Of a stretch of DNA of 34,303 nucleotides, positions 15,772-24,765 are shown piece after piece. The notes under the pieces were generated by a model. It was not told where the DNA came from. It worked only from the letters and a program-made list of their open reading frames with translations, and ran no database searches. The position numbers and the translations under genes were made by a program. This stretch comes from Clostridia bacterium. Its GTDB lineage: Bacteria > Bacillota > Clostridia > Oscillospirales > CAG-272. Positions within the stretch are counted from its first letter, which is position 1. Every line of letters starts with the position of its first letter. The stretch spans positions 1-34,303 of the forward strand of contig JAFUPC010000058.1 of NCBI GenBank assembly GCA_017481495.1, in the 5' to 3' direction.

Positions 15772-18324
15772 ATGGGAAAACACGTTCGGTGTTTGGTTCT
15801 GCTCTGTATTCTGGCGGCGGCTGTGCTGTGTCTGTCCGGTTGTGTGACGGCAGATGTGACCGTCGGTGCGGACGGCGTTGCTCCGGCGGATGTCATTGAC
15901 GGATATCCGGTCATCTTCCGCGCGGTCTACTGCACAGGCGACAACAACGACACCCCGGTGCGGTATTCCTATATCGAGCTTTACAACACCTCCGACACGC
16001 CCGTCAAGTTTGGCGGAAAATCTGTCCAGTACGCCTCCGGTGACCGAGAGAAATACACCGTTTACCCGTTTCCCGCCGATGCGGTGATTGCGGGCAAATC
16101 CTCCTATCTCATTCGCTGTGCGGCGGCGGTCGGCGAGGGGGGCGAGGAATATCTCGATGCGTGCGAAAAATTTTCGCTGACGGGATACGATGCGGATTTT
16201 CCCGACCTTGTACTGTCGTCCAAACGCTGTCGGCTGTATCTTGCTTCGGGCACGGAGCGGCTTTCCCAGTCTGATCTTGCCGGCGGGCGCGTGCTTGCAT
16301 ATTTCGGGGCGTGTGCCAACGGTTCAGCGGGTGAATTTCCGTTTCCTGCGAATGTATACGGTCTTGATAAAAACACCGCCGTTCTGCGCACCCCCGACCT
16401 GTCCTCTTATATGACGGTCGACCTTTCGGCGCAGGACTGCTTTTCCATCACACAGTACACCCCGTTTTGCAGCACGGGACAGAACACGGACATCCCGCTC
16501 TCCGGTGTTTCGGTCGTGGCGGATGTGGCGGGCGGACGGTATTCCGATACGGTGGAAGTCACGCTGTCAACCTTACCGGGATACGATATTGTGTTTTCCC
16601 TTGACCCCGTGGACAGCCTGCGGAAGTTCGACGTTTATTCCGGAAAACCGATTAAAATCAAGGACACCACTGCCGGACAGTACGGTTATACCGCCGGATT
16701 GCTGATGGAAAAATACGGCACCGCGGTCAAGCCGCGCACCCTGCCGACGCTGGCGGCGTGTGTGCTCCGCGCGTGTGTCACGGACGGCGAACAGTACGGT
16801 CCGATGCTCTACGAGACGTATTTCGTCTCCCCGGACATGGATGATTACGACGATATTCTCATCATGAACATCACCGTTGACCCCGAGGACTTCACCGGGG
16901 AAAACGGCATTTACGCGGTGGTATCCGACGATATTTTCGCCGAACGCGGACGGTGCGACGGATATATGGAAATTTTTGAGGAGGACGGAAGTACCGCGGG
17001 GAGGCAGTATGTTCAGCTTGCCATGAACGGCAACGGCTCGCTTGCGTTCTGTCAGAAATCCATGCGCGTGTACGTCTGCGAGGAGGAAACCGCCGCGGAC
17101 GGCGGAACGCTTTCCTACGATCTCTTTGACGGTGCGGCGGTCGATGAAAACGGGAATACGATCGATGCGTACAAGACGTTCGTTCTGCGCAATTCGGGCA
17201 ACGATGCTTCCTGCGCCCATTTCCGCGATGCGCTGATGCAGGAGCTTTGTACCACGCTGAATGCGGCGACACAAGCATACCGTCCGTCGCTTCTGTTCAT
17301 CAACGGCGAATTCTGGGGCGTTTACAACCTGCGGGAGCGGTACGGAACGGATTATTTCTACCGCCACTTTGGCGTTCTGCCGGAAAATCTCGTGATGCTG
17401 GAAACGATCTCTCCGCTTCTGACCGGAAGCTGGAACACGAAATATGAGTTGAACGAGGGCGAGCCGGGCGACGAGCAGGAATTCTACGACCTGGTCGATT
17501 ACGTGGCGGAGCATGATATGCGCGAGGAAGAAGCGTTTGCATATGTTGAGGAACGCATGGATCTTGACAATTTCACGGATTTCTTTATTACATCCTGTTA
17601 TCTTGCCAACACCGACTGGCCGGGCAACAACATCAAGGTCTGGAAAAACAAGGATCCGGGCGACCCGTCGGGACTGGATACGCGCTGGCGGTGGGTGCTG
17701 TCCGACATGGACTTCGGCATCGGACATTCCACATCTCCCGACCAGCGGATGTTCGCGCACGCGCTGACCGAGGACACCGTTTGCGGCAAGCTGATGAAGC
17801 GGCTGCTTAAAAACGTGCAGTTCCGTCTGCGCTTTGCCGACCGCGCACTGGAGCTTTGCAATACGGTGTTCGATTCCGACATCACGCTTGCGCTTCTGAA
17901 CGAATACGAAAGAGAACTGACCCCGTACATCGAAATGAACTTCCTGCGCTGGCGCGGCGACGGCGGTTCGATGGAAAACTGGTACCGGCACATTGACCTG
18001 GCGGCGAATTTTCTGAAAAAGCGCACCGCCAATTTCATCCGGGAATTGCAGGACAAGTTAAACGTCACCGTTGACACCGTGACGACGACTGCAAAAAACG
18101 CATCCGTTACGGTCGGCGGCATCACGGCGGAGGACGGCGCGCTGTCTCTGCGCTACCGCGATTCCACGGAACTCACGGTCACAGCGACGGCGGATGAGGG
18201 ATACACGGTCGTCGGGATGAACGTCAAGATCGGACCGAAAACAACTTATATCGAGGGAAATACCTACACCTTTGAGGTTTACGCAAAGACAACCGTCGAC
18301 ATTGTCACGGAAAAGACGAATTGA
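15772..18324 (+). CDS. CotH kinase-like domain lipoprotein
   Basis: The protein has 850 residues. The lipobox LSGC puts the anchored cysteine at C24, so it is exported. Domains: a lamin-tail-like beta domain (about 45-215, with YSYIELYNTSDTPVKFGGK), a chitobiase/FN3-like domain (about 240-345), then the CotH kinase-like domain (about 360-745) with FINGEFWGVYNLRERYG near residue 509 and WVLSDMDFGIGH near 641, which carries the catalytic-type D-x-D-F-G. A C-terminal beta repeat (about 785-850) resembles InlB-type repeats. Known CotH proteins phosphorylate spore-coat or secreted proteins; the target here is unknown. ATG 15772 is preceded by AGAGGG. The nfo gene starts 22 bp downstream. Confidence 0.9.
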   Translation: MGKHVRCLVLLCILAAAVLCLSGCVTADVTVGADGVAPADVIDGYPVIFRAVYCTGDNNDTPVRYSYIELYNTSDTPVKFGGKSVQYASGDREKYTVYPFPADAVIAGKSSYLIRCAAAVGEGGEEYLDACEKFSLTGYDADFPDLVLSSKRCRLYLASGTERLSQSDLAGGRVLAYFGACANGSAGEFPFPANVYGLDKNTAVLRTPDLSSYMTVDLSAQDCFSITQYTPFCSTGQNTDIPLSGVSVVADVAGGRYSDTVEVTLSTLPGYDIVFSLDPVDSLRKFDVYSGKPIKIKDTTAGQYGYTAGLLMEKYGTAVKPRTLPTLAACVLRACVTDGEQYGPMLYETYFVSPDMDDYDDILIMNITVDPEDFTGENGIYAVVSDDIFAERGRCDGYMEIFEEDGSTAGRQYVQLAMNGNGSLAFCQKSMRVYVCEEETAADGGTLSYDLFDGAAVDENGNTIDAYKTFVLRNSGNDASCAHFRDALMQELCTTLNAATQAYRPSLLFINGEFWGVYNLRERYGTDYFYRHFGVLPENLVMLETISPLLTGSWNTKYELNEGEPGDEQEFYDLVDYVAEHDMREEEAFAYVEERMDLDNFTDFFITSCYLANTDWPGNNIKVWKNKDPGDPSGLDTRWRWVLSDMDFGIGHSTSPDQRMFAHALTEDTVCGKLMKRLLKNVQFRLRFADRALELCNTVFDSDITLALLNEYERELTPYIEMNFLRWRGDGGSMENWYRHIDLAANFLKKRTANFIRELQDKLNVTVDTVTTTAKNASVTVGGITAEDGALSLRYRDSTELTVTATADEGYTVVGMNVKIGPKTTYIEGNTYTFEVYAKTTVDIVTEKTN

Positions 18325-18346
18325 AAAAAGATAAGGAGAGAATTCT

Positions 18347-19183
18347 ATGCTTACCATCGGCTGTCATCTGTCCGCCGCAGGCGGATACCTTGCAATGGCG
18401 AAGGAGTCCGTGCGCATCGGTGCGAACACCTTCCAGTTTTTCACGCGCAATCCGCGCGGCGGCGCGGCAAAGGACATAAGTGAACAGGACATCGCCGCGT
18501 TTCACGATTATTGTGGGGAACACAGCATCAACGTGATCCTTGCCCATGCGCCGTATACGCTGAATGCTGCGGCGGCGGATCCGAAGGTTCTGGAATTCTG
18601 CGAAAACACGATGCGGGATGACCTGCGCCGCATGGAATACACACCCGGCAATCTCTACAATTTCCATCCGGGAAGCCACGTCAAGCAAGGAACGGAAAAG
18701 GGCATCGAGTTGATCTCCGATATGCTCAACCGCGTTCTGACACCCGATCAGACGACGACAGTGCTTCTGGAAACGATGGCGGGAAAGGGCAGTGAGGTCG
18801 GCCGTACCTTTGAGGAACTGCGCGCCATCATCGACCGTGTGGAGCTGAACGGAAAGCTCGGCGTGTGTCTCGACACCTGCCACGTCTCCGATGCAGGATA
18901 TGACATCATCGGAAATCCGGACGGGGTTTTGGAGGAATTTGACCGCATCATCGGGCTTGACCGTCTCCGCGCCGTCCACATCAACGACAGTATGAACCCG
19001 CCCGGTGCGCACAAAGACCGCCATGCCCGCATCGGAGAGGGACACATCGGACTGGATGCGATCGTGAATGTCATCAATCACCCTGCATTGCGGCATCTGC
19101 CGTTTTATCTCGAAACCCCGCAGGAGGACAACGACGGGTATGCAAGGGAGATCGCGGTACTGCGGGAAGCGTATAAAGAATAA
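18347..19183 (+). CDS. nfo: Deoxyribonuclease IV (endonuclease IV)
   Basis: The protein has 278 residues. All nine zinc ligands expected from the E. coli enzyme can be placed: H67 (LAHAPYTLN), H107 (NFHPGSH), E142 (LLETMAG), D176 and H179 ([12 protein letters not shown]), H211 (VHINDS), D224 and H226 ([14 protein letters not shown]) and E256 (LETPQ). Known role: cleavage 5' to abasic sites in base-excision repair, in the cytoplasm. A good AAGGAGAG site lies before the ATG. It opens the tight part of the cluster, 12 bp before the kinase gene. Confidence 0.97.
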   Translation: MLTIGCHLSAAGGYLAMAKESVRIGANTFQFFTRNPRGGAAKDISEQDIAAFHDYCGEHSINVILAHAPYTLNAAAADPKVLEFCENTMRDDLRRMEYTPGNLYNFHPGSHVKQGTEKGIELISDMLNRVLTPDQTTTVLLETMAGKGSEVGRTFEELRAIIDRVELNGKLGVCLDTCHVSDAGYDIIGNPDGVLEEFDRIIGLDRLRAVHINDSMNPPGAHKDRHARIGEGHIGLDAIVNVINHPALRHLPFYLETPQEDNDGYAREIAVLREAYKE

Positions 19184-19195
19184 TATCGGTTGTAA

Positions 19196-20149
19196 ATGGA
19201 CATCCACATCATAAACGACCTTATCTCCCACCATCACCTCACCCCGACCACCATCACCCCCGTCTCCGGCGGCTGGCTGAACCGGAAATGGAAGCTCGTC
19301 ACCCCGACCGGTGCGTATCTTGTCAAGCAGTTCAGCTATGAACGCTTTTCCGAGGAAAAACTGTCGCATATCGAATCGGCGCTCCGGATGGCGAATCTGG
19401 TTCATGAAGCAGGCATTCCGACACCGCGGATGCTGTCTTTGAACAGCGCGATCATCCGGCGGCCGGCGGAAGGGATTGCGTACATGGTCATGACCTGGTG
19501 CGAGGGGGAAACCATAACCGCGCGCAATGTGACACCGGCGCAGATGCGCTCTCTTGGTAAAGCCTGCGGGCAGATGCACCGCGTGTTTGAGGCACTGCCG
19601 TGTGAGGGCGTTCTGCATTATCCGCTTGCGGGGGCACGCGTATATGAAACGCTGTCCCGGCATATCGCGGGACTCAGTGACGGAAGCGGCGGAGCCGACG
19701 GGGAGATCAACCCGGGCGCGTGGTCAATCTCCACAAAGGAATTATTGCGTGTGCTTGACTCGGTGTCGCCGGAATATTTTGACGTTCAGCGGCGTTCCGT
19801 CTGCCATGAGGATTTTTCCGCCGACAATCTTTTGTTTTCGGGAGATGCGCTGTCCGCCATCGTGGACTTTGACCGGGTACAGTATTCCTATCCGCTGCAC
19901 GACGTCGGGCGGGCGCTTTTGTCGCTTGCCTTTGACGGGAATGGTTTACGGGAGGAATATGTCCGCGCATTTGCCGACGGATATGCTGTGTTCCGCCCGC
20001 TGACGGCGGACGATACAGAACACGCCCTGCGCCTGACATGGTGTCTTGAAGTGCCATGGTGGGTGCATCCCGGCATCACGGAAGCCGCATCACCGAAGGT
20101 AAAACGCTTTTATGAGGAAATGCAGTTTCTGACCCAATATCTGAAATAA
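19196..20149 (+). CDS. Aminoglycoside-phosphotransferase-fold kinase
   Basis: The protein has 317 residues and is cytoplasmic. APH/choline-kinase-type motifs: the nucleotide lysine in YLVKQFSYE (K44), the catalytic loop VCHEDFSADNLLF (H204, D206, N211) and the Mg-binding AIVDFDRVQYS (D224). Family substrates include aminoglycosides, choline, homoserine and methylthioribose; nothing here selects one, and antibiotic resistance should not be assumed. It starts 12 bp after nfo and ends 9 bp before the YadS-like gene. No strong Shine-Dalgarno is visible, so coupling is likely. Confidence 0.88.
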   Translation: MDIHIINDLISHHHLTPTTITPVSGGWLNRKWKLVTPTGAYLVKQFSYERFSEEKLSHIESALRMANLVHEAGIPTPRMLSLNSAIIRRPAEGIAYMVMTWCEGETITARNVTPAQMRSLGKACGQMHRVFEALPCEGVLHYPLAGARVYETLSRHIAGLSDGSGGADGEINPGAWSISTKELLRVLDSVSPEYFDVQRRSVCHEDFSADNLLFSGDALSAIVDFDRVQYSYPLHDVGRALLSLAFDGNGLREEYVRAFADGYAVFRPLTADDTEHALRLTWCLEVPWWVHPGITEAASPKVKRFYEEMQFLTQYLK

Positions 20150-20158
20150 GGATTTTTT

Positions 20159-20806
20159 ATGAACCCGACTTTATTTGATTTAGCGGAGCTGATCGGTGTT
20201 GCATCGGCGGCGATTTCCGGGGTACTGACCGCGGCACAGGCATCGCTCGACGTTTTCGGCGCGATCGTGCTCGGCTGCATTACGGCGGTGGGCGGAGGTA
20301 TCATCCGCGACCTTCTACTCGGTGTCACACCGCCCGCGACGTTCCGCAATCCGACCTATCTGCTGGTTGCCGCAGGGGTGTCGCTTGCGGTGTTTTTACT
20401 GGAATATTCCTTTGGCGAAACGGTGGAGTACGGCCGGAAACGGTATGAACAGCTGCTCAACGCCTTTGATGCCGTCGGACTTGCGATTTTCGTCATCATC
20501 GGCGTGGATGCGGCGAACAATGCGGGTTATCGGGACAACGCCTTTCTGTCCGTGTTCGTCGGTACGGTGACGGGTATCGGCGGCGGTATGCTCCGCGATA
20601 TGCTCATCGGCAAAATTCCGGTAGTATTGCAGAAGCATATCTACGCGCTTGCGGCGATCTTCGGGGCGGTTTTGTACGTTTATCTGCCGAAGCTCGGCTG
20701 TCCGACGACGGCTTCACTGTATGTGGCGGTCGCCGCCATTCTGCTCATCCGGTTTCTGGCAACGCATTACCGCTGGAATATGCCGAAATATCCGAGAGTT
20801 AAATGA
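20159..20806 (+). CDS. TRIC/YadS-family cation channel protein (UPF0126)
   Basis: The protein has 215 residues with about seven hydrophobic segments. The inverted duplicate structure is clear: GCITAVGGGIIRDLLLG in the first half and GTVTGIGGGMLRDMLIG in the second, the glycine-rich signature of bacterial TRIC trimeric cation channels. Inner membrane. Known homologs conduct monovalent cations; the physiological role in bacteria is unclear. It is embedded in the five-gene cluster and followed after 16 bp by the methyltransferase fusion. Confidence 0.93.
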   Translation: MNPTLFDLAELIGVASAAISGVLTAAQASLDVFGAIVLGCITAVGGGIIRDLLLGVTPPATFRNPTYLLVAAGVSLAVFLLEYSFGETVEYGRKRYEQLLNAFDAVGLAIFVIIGVDAANNAGYRDNAFLSVFVGTVTGIGGGMLRDMLIGKIPVVLQKHIYALAAIFGAVLYVYLPKLGCPTTASLYVAVAAILLIRFLATHYRWNMPKYPRVK

Positions 20807-20822
20807 GGAGAGGAAAAGGAAG

Positions 20823-21923
20823 ATGCGACCGTCTTTGCAGACCTATTACGACAACATCTGCACGCCGTGGGGACAGCTTTATTATCGGGTGATCGAAAAA
20901 CAGCTCTCCGACCTCCGCGGAAAACGCATTCTCGATTTCGGTGCGGGCTTCGGGGTCACAGCGGACCTTCTGGCAGAAAAAAACACCGTTGTCGCCGTGG
21001 AACCGGATGCGGAAATGACGGAAAACCGGTATCGGGAACACGACTATGAAATGTACACTGGCGACGTCCGCGTGCTATCTGCGTTTCCGCCGGCATCGTT
21101 TGACGTGATTCTGTGCCACAATGTGCTGGAATACACCTGTGATGAGGAGCGGCGGAAAATTCTGTCGGAATTTGCACGTTTACTCGTGCCGGGCGGTCTT
21201 TTGTCGGTCGTCAAGCACAATCACGCGGGGCGCGTGATGCAGAAGGTCGTGTTTGAAAACAACATCGAAGAGGTACTGTCCCTGCTTTCGGGCGGGGAAA
21301 GCCCGGCGCAGAATTTCGGGCGCATCCGGTATTATGAAGATGCGGACATTGCGCGCCTTGCGCCGGAATTTTCCCCGGAGGACACCCGTGCGGTGCGCGT
21401 GTTCTGGGCATTGCAGGACAACCGGTATAAGACCGACCCCGGCTGGGCGGAGCGGATGCTTGCCGTGGAAAATGCGGTCTGCCGGAGCTCACCGTATATA
21501 GACATTGCATTTTATCACCACTGCACGTTCCGGCGCAGGGAGGACGACGGAAGTGCTGCAAGCAATACTGTCGTTTACAACAAACTGGTGCGGAACGGAA
21601 TCCCGGACATGATTATAAAAGAGGGATATGTTCCCCGCACACGGGTGCTGTCAGAGGACGAATATCACCGCGCGCTGTGCGATAAACTGTTTGAGGAAGC
21701 CGGGGAATACGCGCAGGACAGAACGCCCGCGGAGCTTGCCGATCTTCTGGAACTGGTCGATGCGGCGGCTGAACTGCACAGTGCAGATTTACTGCATGAT
21801 GCAGATGGACTGCACAGTATGTCATTTGACGATATTGTGCGCATCAAAGAGGAAAAGAAACAGGCGCGCGGCGGATATTCGGGCCGCGTATATCTCATAT
21901 CGAAAACCAAAAAGGAGACTTGA
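20823..21923 (+). CDS. Fusion of SAM methyltransferase and MazG-like NTP pyrophosphatase
   Basis: The protein has 366 residues. The N-terminal class I methyltransferase has motif I RILDFGAGFG (35-44), acidic motif II VVAVEPDAEM (56-65), and FDVILCHNVLEY (93-104) with LLVPGGLLSVVKHNHAG. The C-terminal part (about 252-358) matches MazG-like nucleotide pyrophosphatases: YNKLVRNGIPDMIIKEGY, then EDEYHRALCDKLFEEAGEYA with the metal-binding glutamates, ELADLLELVDA, and the typical end IKEEKKQARGGYSGRVYL. Both are probably cytoplasmic housekeeping activities, but the fusion is unusual. An 18-bp in-frame tandem repeat lies in the second domain. ATG 20823 is preceded by AGGAAAAGGAAG. Confidence 0.85.
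   Translation: MRPSLQTYYDNICTPWGQLYYRVIEKQLSDLRGKRILDFGAGFGVTADLLAEKNTVVAVEPDAEMTENRYREHDYEMYTGDVRVLSAFPPASFDVILCHNVLEYTCDEERRKILSEFARLLVPGGLLSVVKHNHAGRVMQKVVFENNIEEVLSLLSGGESPAQNFGRIRYYEDADIARLAPEFSPEDTRAVRVFWALQDNRYKTDPGWAERMLAVENAVCRSSPYIDIAFYHHCTFRRREDDGSAASNTVVYNKLVRNGIPDMIIKEGYVPRTRVLSEDEYHRALCDKLFEEAGEYAQDRTPAELADLLELVDAAAELHSADLLHDADGLHSMSFDDIVRIKEEKKQARGGYSGRVYLISKTKKET
21773..21818 (+). repeat. 18-bp in-frame tandem repeat (2.5 copies)
   Basis: Units start at 21773, 21791 and 21809 (ACTGCACAGTGCAGATTT, ACTGCATGATGCAGATGG, ACTGCACAGT). They encode LHSADL, LHDADG, LHS inside the MazG-like domain, between the ELADLLELVDA helix and the final helix. Confidence 0.85.
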
Positions 21924-21927
21924 ACTT

Positions 21928-22269
21928 ATGCCGTTTATCAGAACCACCACAAACAGAACCGTTACCAAAGAAACCGCCGACAAAATCAAATCCGCCTGCG
22001 GGCAGGCGATCACGCTCATCCGCGGAAAAAGCGAGGACTGGCTGATGGTCGAGGTCAGAGGAGATGCCGCGCTGTATTTCAAGGGAAGCGATGCACCGTG
22101 TGCCATTGCTGAGGTGCAGATCTACGGCCGCGCAAACGAGCGGGATCTCGACAACCTGACCGATGCGCTGACGAAAACGCTTGCGAAAGCACTGGATGTT
22201 CCCGCTGAACGCATTTATGTCCGGTATGAAGAGGTCGCGCATTGGGGATGGAACGGGGCGAATTTCTGA
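21928..22269 (+). CDS. MIF-like tautomerase-superfamily protein
   Basis: The protein has 113 residues, the size of MIF subunits. After Met removal the N-terminal Pro (MPFIRT) would be the catalytic base of the tautomerase superfamily. GSDAPCAIAEVQIYGR and DVPAERIYVRYEEVAHWGWNG match the MIF subgroup rather than the short 4-OT type. Known relatives tautomerise phenylpyruvate or dopachrome in vitro; the natural role in bacteria is unknown. Probably a cytoplasmic trimer. AAAGGAG lies before the previous gene's stop codon, and the start is 4 bp after that stop. No clear terminator follows. Confidence 0.9.
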   Translation: MPFIRTTTNRTVTKETADKIKSACGQAITLIRGKSEDWLMVEVRGDAALYFKGSDAPCAIAEVQIYGRANERDLDNLTDALTKTLAKALDVPAERIYVRYEEVAHWGWNGANF

Positions 22270-22318
22270 TGCTTTCAAAAATACACTAAAAAAGTGAAAA
22301 ATATTTTTCGAAAACCCC

Positions 22319-22347
22319 TTGACAAATCCACCAAAATGGTGTATAAT
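22319..22347 (+). promoter_or_regulatory. Consensus sigma-A promoter of rubrerythrin
   Basis: Perfect TTGACA (22319-22324) and TATAAT (22342-22347) with a 17-bp spacer. No palindrome resembling a PerR or Fur box was recognised next to it. Confidence 0.92.
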
Positions 22348-22376
22348 AATATCGTACTCAGGAAGAGGACAAAAAC

Positions 22377-22407
22377 GAAGGTTCCCGCAGATGACAGCGG
22401 GATCTTC
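22377..22407 (+). promoter_or_regulatory. Hairpin in the long rubrerythrin leader
   Basis: TCCCGC pairs with GCGGGA, flanked by GAAG/CTTC. It lies in an untranslated leader of about 140 bases. There is no T tract, so it is not a terminator as seen. It may stabilise the mRNA. Confidence 0.5.
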
Positions 22408-22490
22408 AAACCCTCAAAAGTACACAAAGACAGTAGACAAAATCCAACATAAAAATTCAAAAGTTGCTTTTAAAACAGGAGGAAAAAAGT

Positions 22491-23036
22491 ATGAAGAAGT
22501 TCGTTTGCAAGGTTTGCGGTTACATCCACGAAGGTGATGCGGCTCCCGAAAAATGTCCGCAGTGCAAGGCACCGGCATCCAAGTTCGAGGAAATGAAGGG
22601 TGAAATGACCTGGGCAGCAGAACACACCGTCGGTGTCGCACAGGGTGTTTCCCAGGACATCATCGACGATCTCCGCGCCAACTTCACAGGTGAGTGCACC
22701 GAGGTCGGTATGTATCTGGCAATGGCGCGTGTTGCACACCGCGAAGGCTATCCGGAAATCGGTCTCTACTGGGAAAAGGCGGCATACGAAGAAGCAGAGC
22801 ACGCCGCAAAGTTCGCAGAGCTGCTTGGCGAAGTCGTGACCGATTCCACCGAAAAGAACCTGACCATGCGTGTTGAAGCTGAAAACGGTGCGACCGCCGG
22901 CAAGTTCGACCTTGCAAAGCGCGCAAAGGAAGCAAACCTCGATGCCATCCACGACACCGTTCACGAAATGGCACGCGACGAAGCAAGACACGGCAAGGCA
23001 TTCGCAGGTCTGCTTGCAAGATATTTCGGCAAATAA
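22491..23036 (+). CDS. Reverse rubrerythrin (rubredoxin + diiron domains)
   Basis: The protein has 181 residues. The N-terminal rubredoxin-type iron site has C6-x2-C9 and C22-x2-C25 (VCKVCGY, CPQCKAP). A ferritin-like diiron domain follows, with [25 protein letters not shown] and [12 protein letters not shown] supplying Glu and His ligands. Having rubredoxin first is the clostridial 'reverse' arrangement. Known role: NADH- or rubredoxin-dependent reduction of peroxide and oxygen in the cytoplasm of anaerobes. It has a very strong AGGAGG site, a consensus promoter, a 140-base leader and its own terminator, so it is a highly expressed single gene. Its 3' end is nearly identical to 1-222. Confidence 0.97.
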   Translation: MKKFVCKVCGYIHEGDAAPEKCPQCKAPASKFEEMKGEMTWAAEHTVGVAQGVSQDIIDDLRANFTGECTEVGMYLAMARVAHREGYPEIGLYWEKAAYEEAEHAAKFAELLGEVVTDSTEKNLTMRVEAENGATAGKFDLAKRAKEANLDAIHDTVHEMARDEARHGKAFAGLLARYFGK

Positions 23037-23073
23037 GCGACAGAATTCGTCCTGTATGGAGTTCTGATCAGGG

Positions 23074-23100
23074 GGAGTGGGGAAACCCGCTCCTTTTTTT
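23074..23100 (+). terminator. Intrinsic terminator of rubrerythrin
   Basis: Stem GGAGTGGG (23074-23081) with CCCGCTCC (23086-23093, one G-U pair), GAAA loop, then T7. Confidence 0.9.
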
Positions 23101-23142
23101 GCAAAAAATCGTGTGCCACAAAACAAAAATACAGAAAAACCC

Positions 23143-23171
23143 TTGACAAATCCGTCCGGATGTGTTATTCT
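23143..23171 (+). promoter_or_regulatory. Sigma-A promoter of the solute-binding protein
   Basis: TTGACA (23143-23148), 17-bp spacer, TATTCT (23166-23171). Confidence 0.82.
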
Positions 23172-23212
23172 ATCAGTAGAATGAAATTCATCCGGAACGG
23201 AGGCTTAACCAT

Positions 23213-24682
23213 ATGAAAACTGTACAAAAAACGCTCCTTGGAGGTGCGGTGACGTTGTTCCTCGTTGCGGCAATGACCGCTTGTGCCGGGAACACCGATG
23301 CGGGGGATCCGTCTGTCACGAATGCGCCCGGCGGTGCATCCGATACCACGGCGGCGGTTACGGAGGACCCGTACAAACTGCCTGAAGCAGATTTCGGCGG
23401 CGCGGAAGTGAAATTTCTTGTGACCGAGGAAAACTGGGGTTACTGGCATATTGACGAAGCGGAATCCACGGGGGATGTGCTGTCCGATGCGGTTTACAAA
23501 CGCAATCGTGCCGTGGAGGAAGCACTCGGTGTTGTCATTGTGGAACAGTCTGAGCACTATTCTACTTCCTATACAACGGCGGCGAACGCGATTCTCGCCG
23601 GAGAGGATGCTTTTGACGCGATGACCCTGTTTTCCAGCCAGATCATGACGGCGGCAACGGAACAGCAGCTCCTGGACGTCAGCGGACTGGACGGACTTGA
23701 ACTTGATCGGGTGTGGTGGAACAAAAATGCCATTGACGATATGGCAATCGGCGACAAGCGCTTCATGCTCATCGGAGATTTGCATCTGATGTTCTACGAG
23801 TCGTATTATGCGATGATGTTCAATCAGGATCTGATTGCAAAATACGACCTTGAAGACCCTTATCAATTGGTTTCCGACGGGAAATGGACTTACGACAAGC
23901 TGTATGAAATGGCGCAGACTGCATCGGAGGATCTGAACGGCGACAGCGCGATGACTCCGGTTTCGGATGCCTATGGCATCTGTGCGCACCAGAATTCCGG
24001 TCAGTCGATGGTGCTTGCGATGGGCGGATCGCTCCTGTCGCGGGATGCGGACGGCGTTCCGGTCTGGGCGGGATTGAATGAAAATTTTGTGGATGTTTAT
24101 GGGAAAGTCGCGGCACTGTACGGGGATTCATCGGTCGTCATGACAAACGGAACCAAGGGTGCGAAGGATGTCGTGACCTCCATCGGCGCATATAACCAGG
24201 TATTCCTGGATGGGCGCAGTCTGTTCCTCATCGAAGTGGTCGGTACGTTGTCTCAGTTGCGTGATATGGACAGCAATTTCGGTATCATCGTCATGCCGAA
24301 AAACAATGAAGCGGATGAATACATCTCCCCGGTCTACCACAACGCACTCGGTGTCTGCCTGCCTGTGACGAATGCGGATGCGGAGATGACGGCGACGGTG
24401 CTGGAAGCGATGGCGATCAAGTCCCATGAGATCGTGCGGCCGGTCTATTACGAGACGGTGCTCGGCAGCAAGCTGACACGGGACGAAGCAAGTGTTACAT
24501 CGCTTGACATCGTGTTTGACAGCGGACGGTTTGAACCGGCATATGTCTACAACTGGGGTGACATCAGCGGAACTATGTATGTTTCCATCGCGAACGGAAA
24601 AGATATCGTTTCCGCCGTTGAGAAGATCAACAAAAAAATCGAAACGGAATACGCAAAAACAATCGACGCATTTGATGAATGA
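23213..24682 (+). CDS. Extracellular solute-binding lipoprotein (sugar ABC-type)
   Basis: The protein has 489 residues. The signal peptide ends in lipobox MTAC (C24), followed by a Gly/Thr/Asp linker typical of Clostridia lipoproteins. The rest has the family-1-type layout: AFDAMTLFSSQIMTAATEQQL, then YYAMMFNQDLIAKYDLEDP, WTYDKLYEMAQ and EAMAIKSHEIVRPVYYETVL near the C-terminus. It should sit on the outer face of the membrane and deliver an oligosaccharide to an ABC permease. No permease or ATPase gene is adjacent, so it is an orphan in this window. It is convergent with the GH106-like gene and shares its terminator. Confidence 0.92.
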   Translation: MKTVQKTLLGGAVTLFLVAAMTACAGNTDAGDPSVTNAPGGASDTTAAVTEDPYKLPEADFGGAEVKFLVTEENWGYWHIDEAESTGDVLSDAVYKRNRAVEEALGVVIVEQSEHYSTSYTTAANAILAGEDAFDAMTLFSSQIMTAATEQQLLDVSGLDGLELDRVWWNKNAIDDMAIGDKRFMLIGDLHLMFYESYYAMMFNQDLIAKYDLEDPYQLVSDGKWTYDKLYEMAQTASEDLNGDSAMTPVSDAYGICAHQNSGQSMVLAMGGSLLSRDADGVPVWAGLNENFVDVYGKVAALYGDSSVVMTNGTKGAKDVVTSIGAYNQVFLDGRSLFLIEVVGTLSQLRDMDSNFGIIVMPKNNEADEYISPVYHNALGVCLPVTNADAEMTATVLEAMAIKSHEIVRPVYYETVLGSKLTRDEASVTSLDIVFDSGRFEPAYVYNWGDISGTMYVSIANGKDIVSAVEKINKKIETEYAKTIDAFDE

Positions 24683-24722
24683 CACATTCAACGAATGACA
24701 TTGCACTCACCGAATAAAATAG

Positions 24723-24758
24723 AGCTTCCGCCGACACAATACCAGCGGAAGCTTTTTG
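24723..24758. terminator. Bidirectional terminator between convergent genes
   Basis: Stem AGCTTCCGC (24723-24731) with GCGGAAGCT (24745-24753), then T5 on the plus strand. A/T-rich sequence on the other side lets it serve the minus-strand gene ending at 24766. Confidence 0.88.
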
Positions 24759-24765
24759 TTTGCTT

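Noticed and set aside
19196..20149. Aminoglycoside resistance gene
   Set aside because: Only the general APH fold motifs are visible. The fold covers many metabolic kinases and the context is housekeeping, so resistance is not supported.
22377..22407. Hairpin in the rubrerythrin leader as a riboswitch or attenuator
   Set aside because: There is no T tract, no alternative hairpin, and no known aptamer core was recognised.
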